Below are positions 32,352 through 40,566 of a DNA stretch of 42,860 nt, in pieces. Position numbers and translations under genes: made by a program. Position 1 is the first letter of the stretch, and each line of letters opens with the position of its first letter. This DNA is from Mesorhizobium caraganae (lineage in GTDB: Bacteria; Pseudomonadota; Alphaproteobacteria; Rhizobiales; Rhizobiaceae). Location of the stretch: contig NZ_JAFCGY010000039.1 of NCBI RefSeq assembly GCF_016836705.1, forward strand, positions 1 to 42,860, in the 5' to 3' direction. Below the pieces are notes generated by a model. The model searched no databases and had not been told where the DNA came from. It saw only the letters and a list, made by a program, of their open reading frames with translations.

Positions 32352-33946
32352 CCCACGGCCTCCGCAAAACCTTCGTCATAGAGTTCACTGGCGTTTCCCG
32401 CATCACCGAACGAGGTCCAGCCGCCGTCCACGTAGAGGATCGAGCCGTTGATGTATGAGGCGTCAGACGAAGCAAGGAAGAACGCCGCATCTGCGACGTC
32501 TTTCGGCCGTCCCATCCTGCCCATGGGGATCCGTCGCTCGATCGCTGTCGAGTCGATGCGGCCGGCCTTCGCCAACCGAGCCAGTGCAGGCGTGCGGATG
32601 TAGCCAGGAGCGACGGTGGCTGTCCGAATCCCCACCGGTCCGAGTTCGGCCGCCATGCATCGGGTCAGAATGTCCATCCCCGCCTTGGAGGCGCCGTAGG
32701 CATGGCGCGGCGCGAACGGCAGAAAGCTGTTGATCGATCCGAGATTGAGGATCACGCCGCCGGGGCCCATCACCTTGATCGCCTCGCGCGCGCAAGTGAA
32801 GGCGCCGGTGAGATTGACATCCAGGACGTGTTCGATCTGTTGCGGTATTTGTTTGAGCCCCGACAACCAAGTGTCGGCGACAGCAGCGCCGTTGACGAGC
32901 ACATCGATGCGCCCGAAACGTCCCCGCAACTCCTCGAACAGCGCCACCACCTCGCTCTCAACGGCAACATCCACGGATTTCGCCAAATTTCCGTCGAGCG
33001 TTCCAGCGAGTGCAGTGGCTGCAGCGCGATCTCTGTCAGCAACCACGACGGTATCGCCGTTCGCGGCAAAACGGCGAACGATGGCGGCGCCTATGCCGTT
33101 CGCGCCACCCGTGACAAGCACGATTCGCGCACCGGTTCGTTCGGCCGGACAGGAGAGTTCGGCTCTGGGCGTCCCTTCCATCGCGGGGTGCGCATCCCCC
33201 GGCTGGTTGAATGACATCCACCCGCCGTCGACCGCGAGCACCGATCCGGTGATGTAGCGCGCCTCAATGCTGGCCAGAAAACGCACGGCGAGGGCGATCT
33301 CGTCGGGCCGCGCCAAGCGGCCCATCGGCACACGGCGGCGCACCGCGGCGAGGTCCATGTTGCCCGCGCGTTCCAGTTCTGCGACCATCGGCGTGCGCAC
33401 GTAGCCTGGCGCAACCGCCGTGATGCGGATGCCACGAGACGCCCACTCGCATGCAAGCGACTTCGTCAACGAGATCAGGCCCGCTTTCGAGGCTGCGTAG
33501 GCATTGCGTTTGGGATTGCCGACCATGCCTGCCATGGAAGCGACGTTGACGATGACACCGCCTCGCCTCATACGTCTCGCCGCTTCGCGAGCCATGACGA
33601 ACGGCCCAAGCAGGTTTACTGCCAAGCCGCGCCTGAAGGCGTCGACTCCCGTGTCGACGGTCGCAGTCATCGTTGGACCGACGGCCGCGTTGTTGATGAG
33701 GACGCCGATCTGAGCGAACTGCGCTTGGATCCGGCCATAAAGCGCGAGGACTTCCTCTTCTCGCGAGACATCGCACTCGAGGCCGAGATGCGGATAGCCG
33801 AGACCACGGGCGAATTCAACGACGCCGCTACCGGGAAGGTCCACCGCAACAACAGTGTCTCCATCTTCGGCAAGAATATCGGCCAGGGCTCGGCCGATCC
33901 CGCCTGCGGCACCTGTAATGATGACGATGCGTCCTGCCTGCTTCAT
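32348..33946 (-). CDS. Two-domain short-chain dehydrogenase/reductase (Y4vI-like)
   Basis: The 532-residue protein contains two complete classical SDR domains. Domain 1 (1-250) has TGAAGGIG at 11-18, NNAAVG, and the catalytic YAASK followed by GLISLTKSLA. Domain 2 (about 270-520) has VTGGANGIG, NGAAV in place of NNAG, the serine in LNLGSINSF and YGASKAGM. Each uses NAD(P)H to oxidise or reduce alcohol/carbonyl groups. Fused double SDRs are unusual; the NGR234 protein Y4vI has a similar size from memory. The start follows CGGAGAAG. The position downstream of P450 and ferredoxin genes suggests that alcohols made by hydroxylation are oxidised to ketones in two steps. Confidence 0.87.
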   Translation of the reverse strand: MKQAGRIVIITGAAGGIGRALADILAEDGDTVVAVDLPGSGVVEFARGLGYPHLGLECDVSREEEVLALYGRIQAQFAQIGVLINNAAVGPTMTATVDTGVDAFRRGLAVNLLGPFVMAREAARRMRRGGVIVNVASMAGMVGNPKRNAYAASKAGLISLTKSLACEWASRGIRITAVAPGYVRTPMVAELERAGNMDLAAVRRRVPMGRLARPDEIALAVRFLASIEARYITGSVLAVDGGWMSFNQPGDAHPAMEGTPRAELSCPAERTGARIVLVTGGANGIGAAIVRRFAANGDTVVVADRDRAAATALAGTLDGNLAKSVDVAVESEVVALFEELRGRFGRIDVLVNGAAVADTWLSGLKQIPQQIEHVLDVNLTGAFTCAREAIKVMGPGGVILNLGSINSFLPFAPRHAYGASKAGMDILTRCMAAELGPVGIRTATVAPGYIRTPALARLAKAGRIDSTAIERRIPMGRMGRPKDVADAAFFLASSDASYINGSILYVDGGWTSFGDAGNASELYDEGFAEAVG

Positions 33947-33977
33947 GAGAACTTCTCCGCGACGAGCCTCAGCGATG

Positions 33978-34375
33978 TCAGCGCATCACCCGTTGGGCGG
34001 CGGAATGAGGTAAGCAGCACGCCCGGGTGACAGCCAGTTGCGGCCCCAGATAGACGTCGTGCGTTCCGGCAGCGGTCCAACTGTCGAGTGGCAGGACGAA
34101 GCTGGCGACGGACCCTTCGATGAGAGGCGATCCGGATCGATGGGAGGCCACTTGCCTCTGCGAACCGGTCCTCCGGTCTGAGCTTGGACATCGGAGACTG
34201 CCGTGCAATACAGTCCTGTTCCTGCGTCAGCGAATTTATGAGCGACAGAGCCGACCGCTGTCGCGGTCACGCCGCTACGGGGCAGAAAGGCAATCCTCTC
34301 GGCTACGTCCTTACCGGGCAGGCTTTCGCCGGGATCGCTGTGCCATTGCAAAGTCATCATAGTTTTTGTCTCCAT
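33978..34375 (-). pseudogene. Remnant of a flavin reductase-like gene
   Basis: Two overlapping frames carry family-like pieces. One (33978-34208) reads SPLIEGSVASFVLPLDSWTA followed by AGTHDVYLG, which resembles the flavin reductase core (PLL-GALA...C...-AGDH-I--G). The other (33986-34375) holds the upstream part without clear motifs. A partner reductase would be expected beside an LLM monooxygenase. Since no single frame is intact, the gene has decayed. Similarity is limited and could be coincidental. Confidence 0.4.
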
Positions 34376-34946
34376 TGCCGGCACCCCGTTCGGAACCTCT
34401 GCAGGCTTCATGGCGAGGAGGAATGCGATGCTTCTCGAGCGCATAGACCGGATCGTCCGGATGAGGTGCTCCAATCGGCTGTCGCGGGCCGAACCGTTCT
34501 GCCTCAAGGACGGCAGGTGGGATCTGCTCCTCGAGCCAATCGTAGACCACCGTCCGTTCGGCAATCCGCCACTCCCCTTCCCTCTTCTGAAACAGATCGC
34601 AGTAGCGGCCGCAGAGGAGGGTCTGGCGTACTTCTCCGTCTTTGTCCGGTCCGCGTTGCAGCGCGGTGAAATAGCTCTCGACCGTGGCCTCCGCCCGGCT
34701 GATGAATTCGATCAGGATGTTCGTGATCTGATGGATGTTGCGAGGCTCGGTCTTGAAGACACCGAGCGCAAACTGGATGAAGCCCTCTGCCGAGCCGCAA
34801 TAGGCCCCGTGATTGTCATGCGCATCGGGCCAGTACGCGCTGCGCAACGCCGCCTCATCCGCACGGTCTACACCGCGGCAGTATCGATAGAGGCAGTCGC
34901 GGATCGCCTCTCGGTCGAGGAGTTCGGTAGTTTTTGCCTGGTCCAT
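34311..34946 (-). CDS. NTF2-like (SnoaL-type) protein of the P450 operon
   Basis: The protein has 211 residues. The first 150 follow the NTF2-like pattern of ring-hydroxylating dioxygenase beta subunits and SnoaL cyclases: EAIRDCLYRYCRGVDRADEA, YWPDAHDNHGAYCG, GFIQFALGVF, RNIHQITNILIEF, ESYFTALQ, CGRYCDLFQKREGEWRIAER. Such cone-shaped folds bind hydrophobic ligands and may isomerise or cyclise them. After PDDPVYALEK the last 45 residues are low-complexity and basic (PPRHEACRGSERGAGNGD), overlapping the decayed flavin reductase, so the original C-terminus may have been lost through a frameshift. The substrate is unknown. Confidence 0.72.
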   Translation of the reverse strand: MDQAKTTELLDREAIRDCLYRYCRGVDRADEAALRSAYWPDAHDNHGAYCGSAEGFIQFALGVFKTEPRNIHQITNILIEFISRAEATVESYFTALQRGPDKDGEVRQTLLCGRYCDLFQKREGEWRIAERTVVYDWLEEQIPPAVLEAERFGPRQPIGAPHPDDPVYALEKHRIPPRHEACRGSERGAGNGDKNYDDFAMAQRSRRKPAR

Positions 34947-35120
34947 CGTCTCTGTCGCAATTGGGTGATTGGAAGAGGTGTTTCGCGAATCCCGGCCGCC
35001 GGTTGCGCATCATGGCAGCACCTCGACGCCGGTGATGCCTCCCGCGCAATTCGACGAGGAGGAGGGTGGGACAGAGGCCGCCTGCCGTCTTCAGTGTGCG
35101 GCCACATGGTCGATCCCCAT

Positions 35121-35366
35121 TCAAGCCCGCCAGACTCTCGGTTCAATGACGTCCGATACAGCCCGCACAGCGGGAGTACGGTCGAGTTCCAGCGCACGTT
35201 CGGGGCAGGATCGCGCACCGCGTGACGCAAGCAGTTGCTCCCCCTGCGCAACCTCAATGTCACCGGGCAGGATGTAGCCCTCGTCATCAAGCTTGAAGAC
35301 GTCCGGCGCTTGCGCCGAGCATCGCGCGTGACCCTGGCATTTGGCTTTGTGGACAATAATGCGCAT
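35121..35366 (-). CDS. Single-cluster ferredoxin partner of the P450
   Basis: The 81-residue protein starts MRIIVHKAKCQGHARCSAQA after a perfect GGAGG. It has the P450-type ferredoxin layout: C-x5-C near the start (C10, C16), then APDVFKLDDEGY, and a late CPERAL. With three cysteines and a histidine in place of a fourth it most likely carries a 3Fe-4S cluster. It passes electrons from a reductase to the cytochrome P450 encoded 44 bases upstream. The last 15 residues beyond ELDRTP are longer than usual, perhaps through loss of the original stop. Confidence 0.85.
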   Translation of the reverse strand: MRIIVHKAKCQGHARCSAQAPDVFKLDDEGYILPGDIEVAQGEQLLASRGARSCPERALELDRTPAVRAVSDVIEPRVWRA

Positions 35367-35410
35367 AGCGCTACCTCCAATGTCTGTTGCCCGGCTCGAG
35401 ACGGGCTTGG

Positions 35411-36628
35411 TCAGGACCAGTCCAGGATCAGGTTTTCGATCCCGAATAGATGGCCGCCAGAGGTAATGGGTGCCGTACCGTTCTGGATCCGGAAAGCCGG
35501 GATGCGCGCCAGCCACTCCTCCAGACCAATGACAATCTCCCGCCGGGCAAGGTGTGAGCCAAGGCAACGATGGGGACCATAGCCAAAGGCGGCGTGGCGG
35601 TTGTCCTCTCGCGCCAGATCGACCGTGTTGGGGCATTCGAATTCCGCCGGGTCACGATTGGCAATCATCGCGGCGCAGGAAACATAATCCCCCTTGCGGA
35701 TCGGCGCGCCTTCGAACTCTATATCTTTGGTTGCCACGCGGATTATCTGAACGGTCGGATAGGCGCGCAGCAATTCTTCGGCTGCAAGCACGATCCGGTC
35801 CGGTTCGCGCCGCAGCAAATCTTGATCTTTGAGGTTGCGCGCGAGATAAGCCAAGCCAAAGCCTATAGCTGCCGCGACCGTGTCCAGGCCCGCAATGAAC
35901 ACGAGCACGCCGATGCCACGGACCTCCTCCTCGGTCAGCGGGCGACCCCCGACCTGTGCCTGCACGATGAAAGTCATGAAATCGTCGACCGGTTCCTTGC
36001 GGCGCTTGGTTGCGAGTTCGTCGATGAAGGCCACAATCGTCCGGGCCGCGGCCGGTCGCTTCACATCGTCGCCGTGGAGCAGATCTTTCGCCCAGCCGAC
36101 AAATGTATCGAGTCGGTGATCCGGAAGCCCCAGAAGGCGAAGGAAGATGCTGACCGTGAAAGGAAAGGCAAAATCCTTCATGACGTCGCAGCTTGTGCCC
36201 GATGCGGCGATCCTAAGGATCAGCGTGATCGCTCGCTCGCGGACCTTCGGCTCCAATACCACCACCCGCTTTGGCGAAAGCAGCGGATTGAGCAGGGAGC
36301 GAAAGACGCCATGGGCCGGTGGATCGAGTTCAAGCGGGATCATCGGCCAGTTTTCGCCCAGCGCGGATGCGAAGATGCTGCGATGGCTGGAAAAGGTTTC
36401 GGCGTCCTGCAGCACACGGCGCTGGTCTGCGGCGCGAGTGATGACCCAGGTACCCCGGCCATCGCGCGTGTTGTAGGGCGAATAAAAGATCGGCGGCCCG
36501 GCATGGACGCAAGCGACAGCTGCGTGCGGATCTCCGTTGGGCGCCGGCGCCATGCCAGGCGACGTAAACAGACTGAAGTCCCTCACCATTTCGGGCGGGA
36601 CATGATCTGGAACCGCATTAATCGCCAT
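35411..36628 (-). CDS. Cytochrome P450, probably CYP127 family
   Basis: The 405-residue protein starts MAINAVPDHVPPEMVRDFSL at 36628, after CAGGAGAAACC; an upstream Met has no ribosome binding site. P450 hallmarks are present: the I-helix oxygen-binding segment FIAGLDTVAAAIG, the ExxR motif EELLRAYPTVQIIR, and the heme loop FGYGPHRCLGSHLARRE with the thiolate ligand C355. It is soluble, as bacterial P450s are. It hydroxylates an unknown hydrophobic substrate using electrons from the adjacent ferredoxin. The gene opens the minus-strand operon, and the CYP127A proteins of Rhizobium NGR234 (Y4vG) and Mesorhizobium come from the same neighbourhood, as I recall. The family assignment rests on context and needs an alignment. 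Confidence 0.88.
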   Translation of the reverse strand: MAINAVPDHVPPEMVRDFSLFTSPGMAPAPNGDPHAAVACVHAGPPIFYSPYNTRDGRGTWVITRAADQRRVLQDAETFSSHRSIFASALGENWPMIPLELDPPAHGVFRSLLNPLLSPKRVVVLEPKVRERAITLILRIAASGTSCDVMKDFAFPFTVSIFLRLLGLPDHRLDTFVGWAKDLLHGDDVKRPAAARTIVAFIDELATKRRKEPVDDFMTFIVQAQVGGRPLTEEEVRGIGVLVFIAGLDTVAAAIGFGLAYLARNLKDQDLLRREPDRIVLAAEELLRAYPTVQIIRVATKDIEFEGAPIRKGDYVSCAAMIANRDPAEFECPNTVDLAREDNRHAAFGYGPHRCLGSHLARREIVIGLEEWLARIPAFRIQNGTAPITSGGHLFGIENLILDWS

Positions 36629-37119
36629 TTGGTTTCTCCTGAACGTCAGCCGTTCTTGCACTCGATTGGATCGCACGGCTGGTCACAGGGTCGATTGCCA
36701 GCACGGGGCACGTCCCGGATCAGGCCCCGTACAGACTGGTCAATGACCGCTGAGCTCCAAGCACTGCTGACGCCACAAAACCGTCGGAGCAAGTTGCGTG
36801 CCGATTAGCGCACCGTTTGCGTTGCCCGACTTGCCCGGTAACGGTAGCCCAGCCTTGGCGGTCTTTTGGTCGGACTTGCGACATTCTTGTTCAGCTTCGG
36901 ACATTTCTCGGTCCTGGTGACCGAGCGTTCCCGCCGACGTCGGGACATTGTCCCCTCCTCGACGACAGCGTCTTCGACTCAAGGAAACGGCATCGATATT
37001 GCAACGCACCGTCACAACAAGTCGCTGAACGCCGCCGGGAAAGGCGGCACTTCTGGCTTTAACGCGGGTCGACGCTTCCACCCCCATGTTGCAGCGCATT
37101 CAAACTGAAGAGCTTATTC
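36629..37119. other. Divergent region between the P450 operon and the MFS gene
   Basis: No gene is recognised. It includes the second copy of the roughly 120-bp repeat (36785-36904) and must contain the promoter of the P450 operon. I found no perfect sigma-54 or NifA site in it. Confidence 0.5.
36785..36904. repeat. About 120-bp repeat shared with 26588-26709
   Basis: Same orientation as its partner about 10 kb away. The two copies bracket the whole prx-rpoN2-nifQ-P450 block as direct repeats. Confidence 0.65.
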
Positions 37120-38337
37120 ATGACCGAATCGGCGACAGGCGTCACGGACGCTGCTCTGCACGACCCAGAAAAGCCCGATCAACGGTCTCGTCCCGCATGG
37201 GGTGCGGTCATTTCGCTTGCCTTGGGCACCTTCGGGCTGGTGACGGCAGAGTTTCTGCCTGCCAGCGTGCTGACGCCACTCGCGCATGATCTCGGTATCA
37301 CCAAGGGTGCGGCTGGCCAGGCGCTGACAGCGACCGCAATCGCCGGGGCGATCGCGGCGCCGACGATGGCCATCATTACAAGGCGCCTGGATCGCAATAT
37401 CGTCATGTGGGCGATGACGCTGCTGCAGATCCTGTCCAACGTTCTGGCGGAGGTCGCCTGGTCACTGCCGGTTTTCCTGACGGCACGCGTCGTGCTCGGC
37501 ATAGCGCTCGGAGGCTTCTGGTCGATTTCGGCAGCGCTGGCGATGCGGCTCGTTCCAAGTCACTTCCTGCCGCGCGCCATGTCGATCATCCTGACCGGCG
37601 TTTCCGTCGCTACCGTTTGCGCGCCTCCTATCGGCGCCTATGTCGGCGAGATCTGGGGATGGCGAGCCGCCTTCATGATCGCCGCAGTCGTTAATGCCGT
37701 TACACTGGTTGTCCAACTCATAACCATTCCGACGCTGCCTCCGGTTGAAGTGGCTACATTCCGCAGTCTCCTGGATGTGGCCAAGAATCCGACGATCAGG
37801 GTCGCGTATTTGGTCGTCCTGCTGGTCGCTTCTGGGCACTTCGCCAGCTTCACCTACATCCGTGCCTTTCTCGAGAAGGTTCCCGCGCTCGATATCGAGA
37901 CGATCTCGCTAATCTTGCTCGCTTCTGGCATCGGCGGCTTCTTCGGTAATTTAGCTGGCGCATTCCTGGGCATGCACAGCCTCAAGGCAGTCGCGGCACT
38001 GCCGCCTCTACTCATAGCGATAGCCGCTGTCTCGCTGCTGACGGTGGGAGCATCGACCTCGGCCTCGGCGACTGCGGTTGCCGTATGGGGCTTTGCCTTC
38101 GGCGCGGTGCCGGGGGGGTTACAGACGTGGACAGTGCTGCGCGCCGCTCCCGAGCAGGCCGAAAGCGCCGGTGTGCTAATGACCGCAACGTTCCAAGTAG
38201 CCATCGCAGCCGGCGCGATTTTCGGCGGACTATTGGTGGATAATGCCGGCGTTGCCAGTGTCTTTGCCTACAGCGCGGTTGCCACGTTCCTCGCTGTCCT
38301 GACTGTCTTCGTGCTCGGCCCGAAGCGCGAAACCTAG
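37120..38337 (+). CDS. MFS exporter of the DHA1 type (AraJ/NepI-like)
   Basis: The 405-residue protein has 12 predicted transmembrane helices starting near residue 28 (AVISLALGTFGLVTAEFLPA). It carries DHA1 signatures: TAEFLPASVLTPLAHDLGIT in helix 1 and loop 1, the ITRRLDRN loop 2-3 motif, the GIALGGFWSISAALAMRLVP helix, and GVSVATVCAPPIGAYVGEIW with WGWRAAF (antiporter motif C-like). Members export sugars, purine nucleosides or drugs by proton antiport in the inner membrane. It is adjacent and divergent to the P450 operon and could export its product, but no direct link is visible. The full length and clean frame indicate a functional gene. Confidence 0.85.
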   Translation: MTESATGVTDAALHDPEKPDQRSRPAWGAVISLALGTFGLVTAEFLPASVLTPLAHDLGITKGAAGQALTATAIAGAIAAPTMAIITRRLDRNIVMWAMTLLQILSNVLAEVAWSLPVFLTARVVLGIALGGFWSISAALAMRLVPSHFLPRAMSIILTGVSVATVCAPPIGAYVGEIWGWRAAFMIAAVVNAVTLVVQLITIPTLPPVEVATFRSLLDVAKNPTIRVAYLVVLLVASGHFASFTYIRAFLEKVPALDIETISLILLASGIGGFFGNLAGAFLGMHSLKAVAALPPLLIAIAAVSLLTVGASTSASATAVAVWGFAFGAVPGGLQTWTVLRAAPEQAESAGVLMTATFQVAIAAGAIFGGLLVDNAGVASVFAYSAVATFLAVLTVFVLGPKRET

Positions 38338-38535
38338 ACCGCCTGACAGACGAAGCCCTCAGCGCGGTGCGGCGAGAGATGCAATCGCAATCAGTCGCGC
38401 GGCGCGATCCTGCACACGATTACTTTGGCGGCTGCAGCCTTCGTCTCGCCAATCGCATAGCCGCCCTGGATCGCGGCTTCTGCCCCTTCCGCGGCGGCTC
38501 TCCGATCGGGCATGACCCAGCACCGGCGCCTCGCT
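38338..38535. other. Degenerate stretch after the MFS gene
   Basis: The minus frame here has a short coherent-looking piece (AAAEGAEAAIQGGYAIGETK) ending at 38391, but I cannot assign it. Probably a remnant of another gene. Confidence 0.35.
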
Positions 38536-38751
38536 TCAGATCGAGACCGGCATCCTATGGAACCCGTCGAAGGAACCGCGGTATTCAACCAGCTTGCCGC
38601 GAGAGTCCTCGAACACGTTCGAGATCGTAGGTTCCGGCTGCTCGACGTGACAATGCGTCTTGGCGTAGGCGATACACTTGTCATGCAGGCAGGCGTTCAG
38701 CTTCTCGTGGGTGTTGAAGCACAGCCGCGGCGTGAAGAAGCGCTCACGCAC
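38536..38751 (-). pseudogene. IS21-family transposase (IstA) fragment
   Basis: The 71-codon frame (MRERFFTPRLCFNTHEKLNA, CIAYAKTHCHVEQPEPTI, VFEDSRGKLVEYRGSFDGFH) matches an internal segment of IS21 IstA transposases (RE-FFTPRL-F-----LN--L---C, then VFE-ER-KLV-Y-G-FDGFHAVP). Both the N-terminal catalytic region and the C-terminus are missing, and no istB is visible. It is an IS relic. Confidence 0.7.
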
Positions 38752-38829
38752 CAGCCCGACCTGACCTTCTCTCAGCCCGAGGCCGGCGTGCAGGCGAACG
38801 GCTGCACCGGGCTGATTGATCGCGCTTAC

Positions 38830-39096
38830 TCACCGTTGAGCGCGCGAGGCGCGGATTACCTGGCTGTCGTCGACCTGGCCGTCGCCGCGGCCGGAAACGG
38901 AAAGGAAGAGGTGGTGGGACAGCGCGGCGAACGGCAGTGCCGCCTTGGTTTCTCGGCCCGCCTCGAGCACGATGCCGAGGTCCTTGACGAAGATATCGAC
39001 TGTGCTGAAGGCCTCCGGGTCTTCCATGATCATGCGCGGCCCGCGATCTTTCAGCATCGAACTCGATGCTGATGTGCCCGAGAGAATGTCGAGCAT
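38830..39096 (-). pseudogene. C-terminal fragment of a 3-hydroxyisobutyrate-dehydrogenase-type oxidoreductase
   Basis: The frame contains SSSMLKDRGPRMIMEDPEAF, FVKDLGIVLEAGRETKAALP, FAALSHHLFLSVSGRGDGQV and DDSQVIRA, the C-terminal helical domain of beta-hydroxyacid dehydrogenases such as L-threonate dehydrogenase (KDLGIVLEAGR-----LPL contains the conserved lysine helix). The Rossmann N-terminal half is absent. It abuts the IS21 fragment, so the gene was probably cut by insertion or recombination. Confidence 0.7.
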
Positions 39097-39211
39097 GACT
39101 GTACCCGCTTCTGCCTCTGTTTCGAAGCGATATGAGCATCTCAGTCCACAGGCTCATTTTTAGGCGGGCCGTCCTGAGTCCGACAGGTCACTAGCCGGAC
39201 TAGCTTAGCCC

Positions 39212-39248
39212 TTGACATTTGGTGGCAAATTTGCCAACATTGTGATAG
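39212..39248 (+). promoter_or_regulatory. Promoter and palindromic operator of the toxin-antitoxin pair
   Basis: A perfect TTGACA (39212-39217) is followed directly by the 14-base perfect palindrome TGGCAAATTTGCCA (39223-39236), which fills the spacer to a weak -10 near 39236-39245. The toxin start is at 39249. This is the usual layout for autorepression by a HigA-type antitoxin dimer. Confidence 0.6.
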
Positions 39249-39582
39249 ATGATTACCTACCGCGATACCAGACCGGTTTCATGGGTTAAAGCCGCCCTAA
39301 AGGCATTCGAGGACTTTCCGAAGGACGCCCAGGATGAGGTTTTGGCGGCGCGGCTTTCCGAGCAACGTGAAGCCCATGAAGGGCGTAGGGACCGGTGTCT
39401 ACGAACTAGCGTTGCGCCACCGCACCGATGCCTATCGCGCAGTCTATACGATTCAGTTTGAAGGCGCATTGTGGGTCGTCCACGCCTTTCAGAAGAAGTC
39501 GAAGAGCGGAATCAAAACACCCAAACAGGAGATCGATCTGATCCTTGAGCGGATAAAACGACTAAAGGAGATGCTGAGATGA
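39249..39582 (+). pseudogene. HigB/RelE-like (Gp49 family) toxin, frameshifted
   Basis: The ATG at 39249 opens SWVKAALKAFEDFPKDAQDE, the usual beginning of phage-derived Gp49-like HigB toxins. Near 39345 the frame shifts by one, and the rest (KPMKGVGTGVYELALRHRTD, AYRAVYTIQFEGALWVVHAF, QKKSKSGIKTPKQEIDLI) completes the family to the stop at 39582. The mRNA-cleaving core residues of the second half are all there. One indel separates a full-length toxin from the present state, so the toxin is inactive unless translation slips. It overlaps the antitoxin start by four bases. Confidence 0.75.
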
Positions 39583-39920
39583 GCACGAAAAAAGAAGACG
39601 ACATGGAATTGGTCCACGGCAGCGGCAACGTGTTTCGCGATTTCAATCGCGACGACGCCGACCTTTTGCAGGCCAAGGCCATCATGGCGTCCGAGATCAT
39701 AAAAATCCTGGACGAACGCAGCTGGACGACGCGCAAAGCGCAAGACGCCACCGGGATCAGCCACGCTGACTTTTCCCGTATACGCCGCGTCAATCTCGGA
39801 CGATTCACGCTGGACCGCCTTATGACAGTTTTGACCTCACTTGGACAGGAAGTTGAATTGTCTGTGAGTGTGCGTCCTCGCTCGAACAGCGCTCACCCCA
39901 CCCTTCCGGCCGGGGTATAG
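39579..39920 (+). CDS. XRE-type antitoxin (HigA-like)
   Basis: The 113-residue protein starts within the toxin stop (ATGA). After an N-terminal segment (ELVHGSGNVFRDFNRDDADL) comes a helix-turn-helix (TTRKAQDATGISHADFSRIR, about 47-66) and the conserved FTLDRLMTVLTSLGQEVELS end seen in HigA-type antitoxins of this class. It neutralises the toxin and represses the operon by binding the palindrome at 39223-39236. The frame is intact although the toxin gene is broken, as often found in decaying pairs where the antitoxin is harmless to keep. Confidence 0.85.
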   Translation: MSTKKEDDMELVHGSGNVFRDFNRDDADLLQAKAIMASEIIKILDERSWTTRKAQDATGISHADFSRIRRVNLGRFTLDRLMTVLTSLGQEVELSVSVRPRSNSAHPTLPAGV

Positions 39921-39947
39921 CGACGAACACCATCGGGGGCATTTCAA

Positions 39948-40481
39948 ATGAAAATAGCTTGTTTGGGATGGGGATCATTGATCTGGAATCCAGGAGCCTT
40001 GCCCATCCGCAAAAAGTGGTTCGAAGACGGTCCGGTCTTACCGATCGAATTCGCAAGACAGTCCAAGGACGGCCGGATCACGCTTGTGATTGCCGAAACT
40101 GAAAGTCTGGTCAGAAGTCTGTGGGCATTAATGACGATTGACGATCTGGCCTCTGCCAAAAGCGCTCTTGCCGCGCGCGAGAGCATCCAAGAAGCGGACA
40201 TCAAATATTCGATCGGTTTCTGGGATAAGGCCACAAACACCAGCCATGGCATGGGGAAAGCCGCTATCCAGGCTTGGGCTGCGGAGAAGGATTTGGACGC
40301 AGCCGTCTGGACAAATCTGAAAATTGGACTGGTAGCAAGCCGGGACCATATGCCCACATACGACCAAATCCTCGCCTCGCTTCAGGGGTTGGCTCACGAG
40401 AAGCGCGCAGTTGCAGAGGAATATGTGCGTCATGCACCGATCCAAAACGGATACCGAATATCGGAGAAGACTCCAACATGA
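39948..40481 (+). CDS. Gamma-glutamylcyclotransferase-like fold protein
   Basis: The 177-residue protein starts MKIACLGWGSLIWNPGALPI, where the GWGSL turn corresponds to the YGSN-type substrate loop of the GGCT-like (BtrG-like) fold. PIEFARQSKDGRITLVIAET follows and supplies the next beta strands. Members cleave gamma-glutamyl amides or act on unknown amines. The catalytic glutamate typical of true cyclotransferases cannot be placed with certainty, so activity is unassigned. It is 27 bases after the antitoxin gene on the same strand, which may be a third member of the operon or a coincidence. Confidence 0.6.
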   Translation: MKIACLGWGSLIWNPGALPIRKKWFEDGPVLPIEFARQSKDGRITLVIAETESLVRSLWALMTIDDLASAKSALAARESIQEADIKYSIGFWDKATNTSHGMGKAAIQAWAAEKDLDAAVWTNLKIGLVASRDHMPTYDQILASLQGLAHEKRAVAEEYVRHAPIQNGYRISEKTPT

Positions 40482-40566
40482 TTTGGGTTGGACGCCGATC
40501 GTTCCTGAATAGAAAGTCAAAATCGCGGCTATCGCGCGGGAGAAAGATAGTGGCGCCCTTTTCTGG

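Noticed and set aside
31008..32381. Open frame of 457 codons on the plus strand across the LLM gene
   Set aside because: It is the shadow of the LLM coding sequence, which has clear motifs and ribosome binding site on the minus strand.
35570..36808. Open frame of 412 codons opposite the P450 gene
   Set aside because: It is the complement of the P450 frame. No family motif is present.
38391..38535. Piece ending KVIVCRIAPRD as a possible microcompartment shell protein end
   Set aside because: The resemblance is only in Ala/Gly-rich spacing. No other part of a shell protein is present.
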